15,644 nucleotides of DNA from Deltaproteobacteria bacterium RBG_13_49_15 (GTDB taxonomy: Bacteria > Desulfobacterota > Desulfobacteria > Desulfobacterales > UBA2156). Under the pieces are notes generated by a model. It was not told where the DNA came from and did no database searches. It saw only the letters and a program-made list of their open reading frames with translations. Each line of letters opens with the position of its first letter. The stretch's first letter is position 1. The DNA is taken from positions 1 to 15,644 of the forward strand of contig MGQD01000049.1 in NCBI GenBank assembly GCA_001797695.1, read 5' to 3'. Positions 1 through 7,800 of this stretch are shown piece after piece. Both the position numbers and the translations under genes were made by a program.

Positions 1-2
1 AT

Positions 3-1823
3 AAGTTTTCCATATGGTATGTGTTGCTTGGAGTATGGGTGGTATTGATCCTTCAGAACCTGCTTTTGAATGCGTTTGCCGTCAAAACGATCCACTACAG
101 CCAGTTTTTAAACTTGGTCAAGGAAGGGCGCATTGTCGAGGTGGCGATCACGGCCAATAAAATTCAGGGGAAAATGAAAGAAGAAGGGTCATCCGAAGGA
201 CGGGAGATATTGTTTAAAACCATCCGGGTGGATCCCGAGATTTCCACTCTTTTGAATCAATATAAGGTGACATTTAAAGGTGAGATCGAATCCAACTTTC
301 TTCCGGCTCTTTTATCGTGGATTGTTCCCACCGCCCTATTTTTCGGCATCTGGTTTTTTTTAATGCGCCGGATGACGGGCCAGCAGCAAGGGTTCATGAC
401 ACTTGGAAAGAATAAGGCAAAAATTTATATGGAAAGCGATCTCAACGTGACTTTTCAGGATGTTGCCGGCGTGGATGAAGCCAAACAGGAACTGGTTGAG
501 GTGGTGGAGTTTCTCAAGCAGCCACAAAAGTATTCCGAATTGGGCGGCAAGCTGCCGAAAGGCGTTCTTTTGGTCGGACCTCCCGGAACCGGAAAAACGC
601 TTCTGGCCAAAGCGGTAGCCGGGGAAAGCAAGGTGCCTTTTTTCAGCCTGAGCGGATCGGAGTTCGTTGAGATGTTCGTAGGGCTTGGCGCCGCTCGTGT
701 CAGAGACCTGTTTGTCCAGGCAAAACAGAAAGCCCCCTGCATCATATTTATAGATGAATTGGATGCCCTTGGGAAAGCGCGGGGGTTTGGAATGATGGGA
801 GGGCATGATGAGAGGGAGCAAACATTAAACCAGCTTCTCGTGGAGATGGATGGATTCGATCCGAATGCCGGCGTTATTCTGATGGCAGCCACAAATCGGC
901 CGGAAATTTTGGATCCGGCGCTCCTGAGACCGGGTCGGTTTGATCGTCAGGTCTTGGTGGATCGTCCGGATAAAAAAGGGAGAGAGGAAATCCTTAAGGT
1001 CCATCTCAGGGGAATTAAGACGATCAAGAACCTGGATGTGGAAAAACTTTCGGCCATGACCCCCGGCATGGTGGGAGCGGATTTGGCTAATCTTGTTAAC
1101 GAGGCTACCCTGCTGGCCGTCAGGAGAAACAAGAAAAAGGTTGGGATGGCGGAGTTCGAAGAGGCTGTTGAACGGTTAGTTGCAGGCCTTGAGAAAAAGA
1201 ACCGCTTGATCAATCCAAAGGAACGGGAGATTGTCGCTCACCACGAAATGGGACATGCCATCGTTGCCCTTTCCCTTCCGGGGACCGATCCGGTTCAGAA
1301 GATCTCCATCATTCCGCGTGGAATAGCTGCTCTGGGGTATACCATGCAGGTTCCCACGGAGGATCGGTTTTTAATGAAAAAAACCGAATTGCTGAATCGG
1401 ATCGCTACGCTTCTGGGAGGGCGGGCGGCCGAAACGATTGTTTTTGAAGATATCTCCACCGGCGCCCATAATGATCTCTCCCGGGCAACGGATATCGCCC
1501 GGAGCATGATCAAAGAATATGGGATGAGCGAAACAATGGGGCAGGTTTATTTTGCCAGCGAAAAAAGGATCCGATTCTTGAATATGGGTTCTGAGGGACC
1601 TCCGGAATACAGCGAATCCACGGCAGAACTCATTGACAGCGAAATCAAAGAGATCATCCGAACCCAGTATGAAAAGGCGCTCGGTATTTTAAATGACAAG
1701 AGGGAGATTCTTGATAAAGGCGCTGCTCTCCTCCTTGAAAAGGAGAAGATGGATGCGGATGAGATCCGCACTTTGATGGGGTTGCCGGACATCAAAAAGA
1801 CCAAACCGGAGGAGGATTCCTAA
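3..1823 (+). CDS. ftsH: ATP-dependent zinc metalloprotease FtsH (5' end outside window)
   Basis: Membrane-anchored AAA+ protease that unfolds and degrades membrane and regulatory proteins. Residue numbers count from the GTG at 21, which is probably not the true start: the frame stays open to base 3, and the upstream codons read KFSIWYV, matching the usual FtsH N-terminus just before TM1. The gene is therefore cut by the window edge. Visible in order: TM1 (about 1-20), a periplasmic domain (21-95), TM2 (96-115), Walker A GPPGTGKT (186-193), pore segment MFVG, Walker B IIFIDE (241-246), second region of homology TNRPEILDPALLRPGRFDRQ (291-310), zinc site HEMGH (408-412) and the probable third ligand D485 in TGAHND. 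All catalytic elements are intact. The C-terminal tail is short. It converges with the next gene, with 36 bp between stops. Confidence 0.96.
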   Translation, partial: KFSIWYVLLGVWVVLILQNLLLNAFAVKTIHYSQFLNLVKEGRIVEVAITANKIQGKMKEEGSSEGREILFKTIRVDPEISTLLNQYKVTFKGEIESNFLPALLSWIVPTALFFGIWFFLMRRMTGQQQGFMTLGKNKAKIYMESDLNVTFQDVAGVDEAKQELVEVVEFLKQPQKYSELGGKLPKGVLLVGPPGTGKTLLAKAVAGESKVPFFSLSGSEFVEMFVGLGAARVRDLFVQAKQKAPCIIFIDELDALGKARGFGMMGGHDEREQTLNQLLVEMDGFDPNAGVILMAATNRPEILDPALLRPGRFDRQVLVDRPDKKGREEILKVHLRGIKTIKNLDVEKLSAMTPGMVGADLANLVNEATLLAVRRNKKKVGMAEFEEAVERLVAGLEKKNRLINPKEREIVAHHEMGHAIVALSLPGTDPVQKISIIPRGIAALGYTMQVPTEDRFLMKKTELLNRIATLLGGRAAETIVFEDISTGAHNDLSRATDIARSMIKEYGMSETMGQVYFASEKRIRFLNMGSEGPPEYSESTAELIDSEIKEIIRTQYEKALGILNDKREILDKGAALLLEKEKMDADEIRTLMGLPDIKKTKPEEDS

Positions 1824-1859
1824 AAACCGGAGAGAGACGATATTCGCTGTTTTAGTGTA

Positions 1860-2240
1860 TTACTCGTCCTGCGGATTCTGCTCTTCCCTTGCGGTTTTAT
1901 CAGCTTTGACGCCTTCGCCGCGGAGCAGGGATTTAATGCCGTCTTTCAAGATGTGGAATACGCCCTTCGCTCCGCTTTTGACTGTTTTTCCGGCTTTGAC
2001 AGTGTCTTCCTTGACACCTTGTTTTAAATCCTTTGCATGTTCATCGGCTTTCGCCGCCTCTTCTTTAGCTTCCTGTTTTGCGTCTTCAATGGTCGCCTTC
2101 TTTCCGGCTTCTTCGGCATAGGCTGGATCCGAAAATGCATTCAGGTCGTTTTCGCCAACAAAGGCCGGGGCAAAGAAAAAAAAGACGGAAAAACATATCC
2201 ACATGAAAGTCAAAGGTCCGAAAAGGTGATTGTTTTTCAT
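1860..2240 (-). CDS. small exported Ala/Lys/Glu-rich helical protein, function unknown
   Basis: A 126-residue protein that I cannot assign to a named family. Residues 10-28 form a hydrophobic, Phe-rich signal-like segment. Cleavage could follow it or fall near A42 (PAYA/EE), so export to the periplasm or outer surface is likely. From about 45 to 100 the sequence is almost entirely A, K, E, D and Q with few large hydrophobics, and resembles the amphipathic helices of LEA-like or apolipoprotein-like stress proteins. A more hydrophobic patch follows (GVFHILKDGIKSLL), then a charged tail. The ATG overlaps the stop of the creatininase-family gene as ATGA, with GGAG a few bases upstream, so the two are translationally coupled. 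It ends 36 bp from the convergent ftsH stop. A role at the envelope or in stress is inference only. Confidence 0.75.
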   Translation of the reverse strand: MKNNHLFGPLTFMWICFSVFFFFAPAFVGENDLNAFSDPAYAEEAGKKATIEDAKQEAKEEAAKADEHAKDLKQGVKEDTVKAGKTVKSGAKGVFHILKDGIKSLLRGEGVKADKTAREEQNPQDE

Positions 2241-3022
2241 TTTACTCCGCTCATCGCTTTGAGCATGTTGATGATTTCCACCAGACGATCGACCAGGTGT
2301 TCATGGTATTGTTTTCCTCCTTCACGGGAGGCCTTGCTCGGCGTTCCGGAGGTCCCTCCGGCATGTAAAACCGATTTTTTTTGCTCGGGAATCGAGCTTG
2401 GAACATAACAAAGGGTGTCTTTCGGATATTTGGGATCGACATGATACAACGGGTGATGTTTGTGCGGATTGTCCTTGGCGCGGTCCATTTTAACGAGATC
2501 CGGGTAACAGAACCACATGTGTGACCCTTCAATTTCTTCGGCATGCCCGATTTCACCCCATCCCAGTTCCTGGGTGATCTCTTTGGACATGTAGGCAGGA
2601 TCAAAGATCACCACGGTTGCATTCAATTCTCTTTTTGCCCGTTCGGCGGCAATTTGGAGCCAGGCGATATTGACGATACGGTGACCGTTAATCAGGATAA
2701 ATTTATCAAAACCATGCTGATGGAGTGAAGAAATGACATCATAACAAAATTCAACGAGGATTTCGGGACGAATCGTAATGGTTCCTGGGAGAATCATGTG
2801 GTGGGGGCTCCAACCGAACCAGAGCGGTGGCGAGACCAGAACGGAGGCTCTCTCTGCTCCGGCTTCCGCCAGGGTCATCGCGACCATTGTATCGGTTCCC
2901 ACCGGCAAATGCGGGCCGTGCTGTTCGGTGCTTCCGACAGGAACGATGATGGTTCCATTACTCGATTTGATCTTCTCTTGAATTTCTTCCCATGTCAGAT
3001 TTTGTAACCAAACCGAATTCAT
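2237..3022 (-). CDS. creatininase-family metal-dependent amidohydrolase
   Basis: A 261-residue member of the creatininase (creatinine amidohydrolase) family, normally a cytoplasmic dinuclear-metal enzyme acting on cyclic or formyl amides. The metal motif GSTEQHGPHLPVGTDT lies at 30-45, with ligands E33, H35 and D44. The second histidine is H114 in NGH, and a third block, HAEEIEGS, starts at H160. The usual NGHGGN (NGHxEN in true creatininases) is replaced by NGHRIVN, which adds one residue, so the substrate is unlikely to be creatinine. The start has a good Shine-Dalgarno AAAGGAG about 8 nt upstream, embedded in the end of the PilZ-type gene 14 bp away. The next gene overlaps by 4 nt. Family membership is clear; the substrate cannot be read from the sequence. 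Confidence 0.9.
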   Translation of the reverse strand: MNSVWLQNLTWEEIQEKIKSSNGTIIVPVGSTEQHGPHLPVGTDTMVAMTLAEAGAERASVLVSPPLWFGWSPHHMILPGTITIRPEILVEFCYDVISSLHQHGFDKFILINGHRIVNIAWLQIAAERAKRELNATVVIFDPAYMSKEITQELGWGEIGHAEEIEGSHMWFCYPDLVKMDRAKDNPHKHHPLYHVDPKYPKDTLCYVPSSIPEQKKSVLHAGGTSGTPSKASREGGKQYHEHLVDRLVEIINMLKAMSGVK

Positions 3023-3036
3023 CTGTCGGGCTCCTT

Positions 3037-3627
3037 TTAGATGGTCCCGGTGCTATTTGCTTCCAGCTTAAGGCATGTCAGCGACAGCTCGGAGGTGAGC
3101 GGCTCGATCCGTATTACCTGTGCCGAGCCGAGATCGACGAGTCCCCGCGATCGGCTTAAAATACTTGTCATGATTTTTGTTCCGACCTGTGGCGATCGAT
3201 TTGTCTCGATGACAAAAGCCACGCCATTGTCGGAATAATCAACAAGCCAGCCCAATGCACCGTCATCATTGCCGGCACGCCAGCGAACGATGTCTTTTCC
3301 CGGAGATCGGGGTGAGCTTCTCCTTTCCGGACAGGAAAAAGAGCTCCGCTCTCTTCGCTGAAGGAAAAGATTTTTTTGGTCGGAGGTCACGATCTCCTCT
3401 TTCGGAATTTGATTTTCTTGGGACCAGACCAGGGTGTCGATATTTCCTTCACATGCCATGGCGACAATGATACCTGTCGCCGGTGCGATTCCGCCGGCAT
3501 CTTCCACGTTTATACTTTCATGCGGAGTTGTAAACCAGCGGCGATAGAGCTCATGCGCAATCTGTCTGAGCGACATTTGATCGATCGGCCAGCCCAGCTT
3601 GCGAAGAGTGTTACGCAGCATCTTCAT
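3037..3627 (-). CDS. PilZ-domain protein (probable c-di-GMP receptor)
   Basis: A 196-residue protein, first of a three-gene unit. The C-terminal half (about 100-190) looks like a PilZ domain: RxxxR is present as RSSPR (103-107), followed 22 residues later by DxSxxG as DYSDNG (130-135), then a beta-rich stretch ending in a Leu/Val-rich strand. These are the two signature motifs that bind cyclic di-GMP in PilZ proteins, so binding is plausible. The N-terminal 90 residues (SLRQIAHELYRRW near 19-31) match nothing I recognise and may be a partner-binding region. No signal peptide or membrane helix is seen. The ATG at 3627 has only a weak, distant AAGG; M3 is an alternative. The creatininase-family gene follows after 14 bp. 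Confidence 0.72.
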   Translation of the reverse strand: MKMLRNTLRKLGWPIDQMSLRQIAHELYRRWFTTPHESINVEDAGGIAPATGIIVAMACEGNIDTLVWSQENQIPKEEIVTSDQKNLFLQRRERSSFSCPERRSSPRSPGKDIVRWRAGNDDGALGWLVDYSDNGVAFVIETNRSPQVGTKIMTSILSRSRGLVDLGSAQVIRIEPLTSELSLTCLKLEANSTGTI

Positions 3628-3718
3628 TACGGGTTTTTCACCTTTGCCTAAAGGAGTTGGACCTTAATCTGCTTTGATTGTTATGAATCCGGCCGGAAAA
3701 TGGATAAAGGCCATAAAT

Positions 3719-3734
3719 CGTGATTCAATTCACA
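3719..3734. promoter_or_regulatory. CRP-like palindromic operator candidate
   Basis: CGTGA-N6-TCACA matches 9 of 10 arm positions of the CRP consensus TGTGA-N6-TCACA. It lies 92 bp upstream of the PilZ-type start and overlaps the -10 of a weaker minus-strand promoter candidate (TTGACG at 3761-3756, TATTTG at 3738-3733). It is placed just downstream of the stronger promoter candidate, where a bound protein would more likely repress. Only one site is seen. Confidence 0.35.
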
Positions 3735-3763
3735 AATACCATCAGTACGAAATGGCGTCAATG

Positions 3764-3792
3764 ATCAAAATCCCTGTTGCCATAGTTGTCAA
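3764..3792 (-). promoter_or_regulatory. candidate sigma-70 promoter for the PilZ-creatininase operon
   Basis: On the minus strand a perfect -35 TTGACA (3792-3787) is followed by a 17-nt spacer and TTTGAT (3769-3764), which matches 4 of 6 of the -10 consensus. It would give a leader of about 130 nt before the PilZ-type gene. The rest of the 277-bp gap 3628-3904 holds a CRP-like palindrome, a 10-bp palindrome TCCGGCCGGA (3688-3697), and a weak plus-strand promoter. Confidence 0.42.
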
Positions 3793-3841
3793 TCGCGAGT
3801 ATATATCAGCATAAGTATCGTTTTTTTTAATCATTCAAGGC

Positions 3842-3870
3842 TTGACTGAACTTCTCCCGAACCTGATACG
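3842..3870 (+). promoter_or_regulatory. weak candidate promoter for the LysE-type exporter
   Basis: TTGACT (3842-3847) with a 17-nt spacer to GATACG (3865-3870). The -35 is good and the -10 is poor (3 of 6). Transcription would begin about 50 nt before the probable start of the exporter gene. Confidence 0.25.
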
Positions 3871-3914
3871 AGAGGAATGACGTGCTTTGTTGTGATGAAC
3901 AGCGGTGAGTATTG

Positions 3915-3923
3915 AAAGGGGAG
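3915..3923 (+). promoter_or_regulatory. ribosome-binding site that decides a TTG start
   Basis: AAAGGGGAG sits 5 nt before a TTG at 3929. The upstream GTG at 3905 has no comparable Shine-Dalgarno sequence, and the GTG at 3923 overlaps this site. This favours the TTG as the start of the LysE-type gene. Confidence 0.5.
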
Positions 3924-3928
3924 TGGAT

Positions 3929-4537
3929 TTGAATTTTTTTATTAAGGGTCTAATGATCGGTTTTTCCATAGCAGCGCCTGTCGGACCCATCGGGGTGCTG
4001 TGCATCCGCCGAACCCTCTCCGATGGTCGTGCTTACGGCCTTGTCTCCGGCCTTGGGGCGGCTGCCGCCGATGCCGTTTATGGATGCATTGCCGGGTTCG
4101 GCCTGACATTTGTATCCAATTTATTAATCGAACAACAGCGTTGGCTGCGATTGGGAGGGGGCATCTTTTTATGCTATCTCGGCATTAGAACCTTCCTGTC
4201 CAGGCCTCATTCGCAAGAAGCCGTAACCGGAGGAAACGGGCCTTTTAGCGCATTTGCCTCGACCTTTTTTCTAACTCTCACCAATCCGATAACCATTATA
4301 TCGTTTGCAGCCATATTTACCGGATTGGGCATCGTTTCTGCCCAGGGTGATTATTTTTCGGCAGGAATTCTCGTAGCAGGCGTTTTTTTAGGTTCAGGAC
4401 TCTGGTGGTTTATTCTAAGCGGTACCGTCAGTTTCTTTCGAACTCAATTCAATTCAGATAAAATGGGGTGGATAAACCGGTTGGCAGGTATCATTATTGC
4501 CGGATTTGGTCTTTTGGCGCTCTTCAATACGATCTGA
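3929..4537 (+). CDS. LysE/RhtB-family amino-acid exporter
   Basis: About 202 residues, forming an inner-membrane exporter of the LysE superfamily, which expels amino acids or related metabolites. The family signature AAPVGPIGVLCIRRTL lies in the first helix region. Five to six hydrophobic helices follow, with LTNPITIISFAAIF in the middle, which is also typical. I chose TTG 3929 because AAAGGGGAG lies just upstream and the protein then begins MNFFIKGLMIGFS, as the family usually does. A GTG at 3905 would add eight residues. The gene stands alone between the divergent PilZ-type operon and the convergent livF, whose stop is 13 bp away. Nearness to amino-acid importers suggests overflow export, but the substrate is unknown. 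Confidence 0.88.
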   Translation: MNFFIKGLMIGFSIAAPVGPIGVLCIRRTLSDGRAYGLVSGLGAAAADAVYGCIAGFGLTFVSNLLIEQQRWLRLGGGIFLCYLGIRTFLSRPHSQEAVTGGNGPFSAFASTFFLTLTNPITIISFAAIFTGLGIVSAQGDYFSAGILVAGVFLGSGLWWFILSGTVSFFRTQFNSDKMGWINRLAGIIIAGFGLLALFNTI

Positions 4538-4550
4538 AAAACCGTAATGA

Positions 4551-5267
4551 TCAGTTTTCCCCCATATAGGCTTTTCTAACCATTTCATTTTTTCGCAGGT
4601 TTTGAGCCGAATCGCTGAGAACCACGACACCGGTCTGAATCACATAGCCCCGGTCGGCGACTTGCAAGGCCATCCGGGCGTTTTGTTCTACCAGGAGTAT
4701 TGTCGTACCCCCTTGATGAAGTTTTTCAATGGTTTCGAAAATATCATCCACAAGCACAGGAGCCAATCCCATGGAGGGTTCGTCCAAAAGAAGGACTTTA
4801 GGGTTGGCCATCAGGGCGCGGCCCATTGCCAGCATCTGTTGCTCCCCTCCGCTCAACGTTCCCGCTACCTGTTTACGGCGTTCCAAAAGCCGGGGGAAAA
4901 GGGTAAAAACGCGATCCAGATTATCCCTATTCAGTTTTCCATCCCGACAGGCAAAAGCCCCCATCTCCAAATTCTCAACAACAGTAAGGCGGCCGAAGAC
5001 ACGCCGCCCTTCCGGTACCTGAACTACCCCTTTTTCGACGATTTTGTGGGGCAAAAGCCGTGTGAGTTCCTCATCCTGGAGACGAATGGAACCCTTTCGG
5101 GGCTTCATTAATCCGCTGATAGTCCTTAAAGTGGTGCTTTTTCCGGCGCCATTTCCTCCGATCAAGGTGACGATTTCGCCTTCGTTGATATTAAGCGAGA
5201 GGTTTTTCAACGCATGGATGTGCCCGTAATAGGAATGAATATTCTCAACTTCCAACATTGCCGCCAT
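4551..5267 (-). CDS. livF: branched-chain amino acid ABC transporter ATPase LivF
   Basis: One of the two cytoplasmic ATPases driving the Liv-type importer. Walker A GGNGAGKST lies at 37-45, the Q-loop region VPEGRRVF at 84-91, the ABC signature LSGGEQQ at 138-144, and Walker B VLLLDEP at 158-164. The switch position has VEQN in place of the usual His, as is normal for LivF. At 238 residues the length is standard. The ATG at 5267 has AAAGGAG about 5 nt upstream. It is the last gene of the liv operon, 24 nt after livG, and converges with the LysE-type gene. There is no clear intrinsic terminator in the 13-bp gap, so transcripts may run antisense into that gene. Confidence 0.95.
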   Translation of the reverse strand: MAAMLEVENIHSYYGHIHALKNLSLNINEGEIVTLIGGNGAGKSTTLRTISGLMKPRKGSIRLQDEELTRLLPHKIVEKGVVQVPEGRRVFGRLTVVENLEMGAFACRDGKLNRDNLDRVFTLFPRLLERRKQVAGTLSGGEQQMLAMGRALMANPKVLLLDEPSMGLAPVLVDDIFETIEKLHQGGTTILLVEQNARMALQVADRGYVIQTGVVVLSDSAQNLRKNEMVRKAYMGEN

Positions 5268-5291
5268 TGAGGCTCCTTTGTCAACAACCGG

Positions 5292-6071
5292 TCAGCGGGC
5301 TTCCGCGGCGCTCCCGCGTCCAAGATAGGCCTCGATGACCGTCGGATTTGACTTGATTTCGTCCGGTGTCCCTTCCGCGATCTTTTTTCCGTAGTCCAGC
5401 ACCGTGACGGTTTCCGATATGCCCATGACCACCCGCATTTGGTGTTCAATGAGCAGAATCGTGATGCCGAGTGCGTCGCGCAAATGCTGAATAAAATCCA
5501 TCATTTCCTGTGTTTCCCGGGGATTCATGCCGGCCGTTGGTTCGTCCAACAGCAGCAGTTTGGGCCGGGCGGCCAAAGCCCGTGCGATTTCCAGACGGCG
5601 CTGGTCGCCGTAAGGGAGGTTTTTCGCCAATAGATCTTCTTTCCCCTCCAGGCGAACGAAATTGAGCAGTCGAACGGCTTCTTTTGATGCCTCTGTCTCT
5701 TCATGTCGGGTCGACGGCAATCCGACGACAATGCCGAAAAATCCTGCTTTGAGATGGGAGTGGAGACCGACCAGGATGTTTTCAAGGGCCGTCAGATTGG
5801 GAAATAGTCGAATATTCTGGTAGGTCCGGGCGATTCCCAACCTTACTACCCGATCGGGTGTAAGTCCAACCAGGTTATGGCTGTTAAAATTGATTCTACC
5901 CTCTTCGGGCCGGTAAAAGCCGGTTACACAGTTAAAAAAGGTGGTTTTTCCGGCGCCGTTAGGCCCGATGATGCTGTGAATGCTGTTTTCTATAATGGCA
6001 ATATCCAATTCCTGTATGGCAAGCAGGCCGCCGAAACGCTTGGTCATCTTTTCAGCACTGAGAATAGCCAT
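5292..6071 (-). CDS. livG: branched-chain amino acid ABC transporter ATPase LivG
   Basis: A 259-residue ATPase partner of LivF. Walker A GPNGAGKT at 36-43, the LivG-typical ARTYQNIRLFPNLTALENIL at 81-100, signature LPYGDQRRLEIARAL at 152-166, Walker B LLLLDEP at 172-178, and H-loop H210. The open frame extends 88 codons further upstream into livM, but that stretch has no LivG similarity. The ATG at 6071 has AGGAGG 4 nt ahead and gives the standard LivG N-terminus, so it is the start. AGGAGG begins within the livM stop codon, and only 8 nt separate the genes, so translation is probably coupled. Confidence 0.95.
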   Translation of the reverse strand: MAILSAEKMTKRFGGLLAIQELDIAIIENSIHSIIGPNGAGKTTFFNCVTGFYRPEEGRINFNSHNLVGLTPDRVVRLGIARTYQNIRLFPNLTALENILVGLHSHLKAGFFGIVVGLPSTRHEETEASKEAVRLLNFVRLEGKEDLLAKNLPYGDQRRLEIARALAARPKLLLLDEPTAGMNPRETQEMMDFIQHLRDALGITILLIEHQMRVVMGISETVTVLDYGKKIAEGTPDEIKSNPTVIEAYLGRGSAAEAR

Positions 6072-6079
6072 AACTCCTC

Positions 6080-7777
6080 CTATATCCTGGCCCCGGAAGG
6101 AGCGGGCGTTTCGGAATCGGCTGAAGATGACTGAGCATCCTGCAATTCGCGCAGGTGTAATACTTCCGGCCACAGGCCTTCGGGCCTGAGAAGCATCATT
6201 GCCACAAGAGCGGCGCCATAAACCAGAAGCCGGTATTCGGCAAATTCCCTCAACAGCTCCGGCAAACCCACAAGAGCGACCGCTCCAACAATCACCCCGG
6301 GGATGCTTCCCATGCCGCCGACAATAATAAGACATAGGATATTAATTGAAATCATAACGTTGAAACTGTGAGGATACACTGAACTGAGTTTGCTGGCAAA
6401 AATGGCTCCGCTCAAAGCTGAAAAACCTGCCCCTGTTGCAAATGCAAGTAATTTCGTAGCCACAAGGTTAATTCCCATAGCCTGGGCGACATCCTCATCT
6501 TCACGCATCGCTTTCCAGGCGCGTCCAAGGCGGGAATCTTTTAGGCGCAATGAGATAAAAATGACAAACGCACATCCGGCCAGAATGAGATAATAGATCT
6601 GTTGAGGTGTTGCAAATTCATAGCCGCCGATCGAGGCTTTGGGGATCCGGCCGATCCCCTGGGCCCCTCCCAGCCAGGGCCTTAGAAAATCCGATAGGAC
6701 CAGGATGCGGATGATCTCGCCGAATCCCAAAGTGGCGATGGCCAAATAATCGCCGCGCATTTTGAGCACCGGGACTCCCAGAATGACGCCGGATAAAAGA
6801 CCCAAAATAACGGCAAAAGGGAGTGCCTGCCAGAATGTCAGGCTGAAAAAGCCCAGTTCCGGTGAAGTCAAGATCGCCGTGACGTAGGCCCCGATGGCAA
6901 AAAAGGCCACGTATCCTAAATCCAGCAATCCGGCATATCCAACGACAATGTTTAACCCCAAACCCAATAGAACGTAAAGCCCCACGATGGTCAGCACTTC
7001 GCTTAAAAAAAGTCCTAAAACCTGGGGCAGGACTAAAAAGATCCCAACCAACAAAACATATCCCGCCATCCGAAGCGTTCGTTGCCCGCTGGAAGGGAGC
7101 CTGCTAAAACGGGTTCGGAGGATATCTCTCTTTTGGAACCATATGAAAAGAATCACGGCGATGACGAGACAGAGCGTGATGGCGCCGGATAAGGATAGTC
7201 CGTTGGATGAAAAAAGCCAATCACTGATTACCGATATTGGGCCCCATGCGGAAAGAGTGGGGCGCAGCATGTCCTGAAGCACGCCTGCAATTATTACACT
7301 GCTCAAGGAAGTAATAAGTATCCGGCGGAATGTTGGAAAGGATTGATACAATAACCCTGCGACTAGACCGCAAAGCGCACCGGCCAACAAAAGGAATGTC
7401 CAGCCGTTTTTAAATTCAATTCCAAATGTCAGCAGGCTATAAAGTGCCGGAGAAGCGTTCATGAAGATGGAGCGGAGATTAACCCAGCTTCCCAGTAATA
7501 TCAGTAAAACCAGTGATCCTGCTATGATCACTCCGGAAACAACGCTGTTGATCAGGGTTGATCCGATTCCTGATAATGCCGTACGCTTGGCCGCGATATA
7601 TCCCATAAAGATCGCGATAACCAATAAAAGAGCATGTCCCATGGAAATGACGCCGGCAATGATATCCCGCTGGCTGAAGGCTTCGACCATTCCGATCAGA
7701 GCAAGCAAAACAACAGTCACGGCGCCGATAAACCCTGTTTTGATCCCATGTCGCCACAAAGATTCCATCTGTGTCAT
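6080..7777 (-). CDS. livM: branched-chain amino acid ABC transporter permease LivM, with long N-terminal membrane extension
   Basis: A membrane permease that with LivH forms the channel. The LivM core occupies about 255-540: LNIVVGYAGLLDLGYVAFFA (275-294), MRGDYLAIATLGFGEIIRIL (340-359), the ATPase-contact loop MREDEDVAQAMGINLVATK (424-442), and the end block LLRPEGLWP (529-537). At 565 residues it is much longer than E. coli LivM (about 425). The first 250 residues add roughly six hydrophobic helices (near 17-33, 38-62, 76-97, 127-146, 155-170, 196-213) that I cannot match to a named domain. The C-terminus has a Ser/Ala/Pro-rich tail. The ATG at 7777 has GAAGGAAG rather far upstream (about 13 nt). 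It lies 23 nt after livH. Confidence 0.93.
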   Translation of the reverse strand: MTQMESLWRHGIKTGFIGAVTVVLLALIGMVEAFSQRDIIAGVISMGHALLLVIAIFMGYIAAKRTALSGIGSTLINSVVSGVIIAGSLVLLILLGSWVNLRSIFMNASPALYSLLTFGIEFKNGWTFLLLAGALCGLVAGLLYQSFPTFRRILITSLSSVIIAGVLQDMLRPTLSAWGPISVISDWLFSSNGLSLSGAITLCLVIAVILFIWFQKRDILRTRFSRLPSSGQRTLRMAGYVLLVGIFLVLPQVLGLFLSEVLTIVGLYVLLGLGLNIVVGYAGLLDLGYVAFFAIGAYVTAILTSPELGFFSLTFWQALPFAVILGLLSGVILGVPVLKMRGDYLAIATLGFGEIIRILVLSDFLRPWLGGAQGIGRIPKASIGGYEFATPQQIYYLILAGCAFVIFISLRLKDSRLGRAWKAMREDEDVAQAMGINLVATKLLAFATGAGFSALSGAIFASKLSSVYPHSFNVMISINILCLIIVGGMGSIPGVIVGAVALVGLPELLREFAEYRLLVYGAALVAMMLLRPEGLWPEVLHLRELQDAQSSSADSETPAPSGARI

Positions 7778-7800
7778 CGTGTGAGCGCTCTTCCTTCGAT

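Noticed and set aside
360..892. Minus-strand open frames over ftsH
   Set aside because: Overlapping frames opposite a well-conserved gene, with no motif or ribosome-binding site; treated as shadows.
3688..3697. Perfect palindrome TCCGGCCGGA
   Set aside because: Ten bases is too short to be meaningful alone, and it is not aligned with a promoter element.
4535..4557. Possible terminator between lysE and livF (AAAAC...GTTTT)
   Set aside because: Only about 5 A/T-rich pairs; too weak to call.
6072..6335. Upstream extension of the livG open frame (88 codons)
   Set aside because: It overlaps the livM coding sequence, has no LivG similarity, and the ATG at 6071 has AGGAGG.
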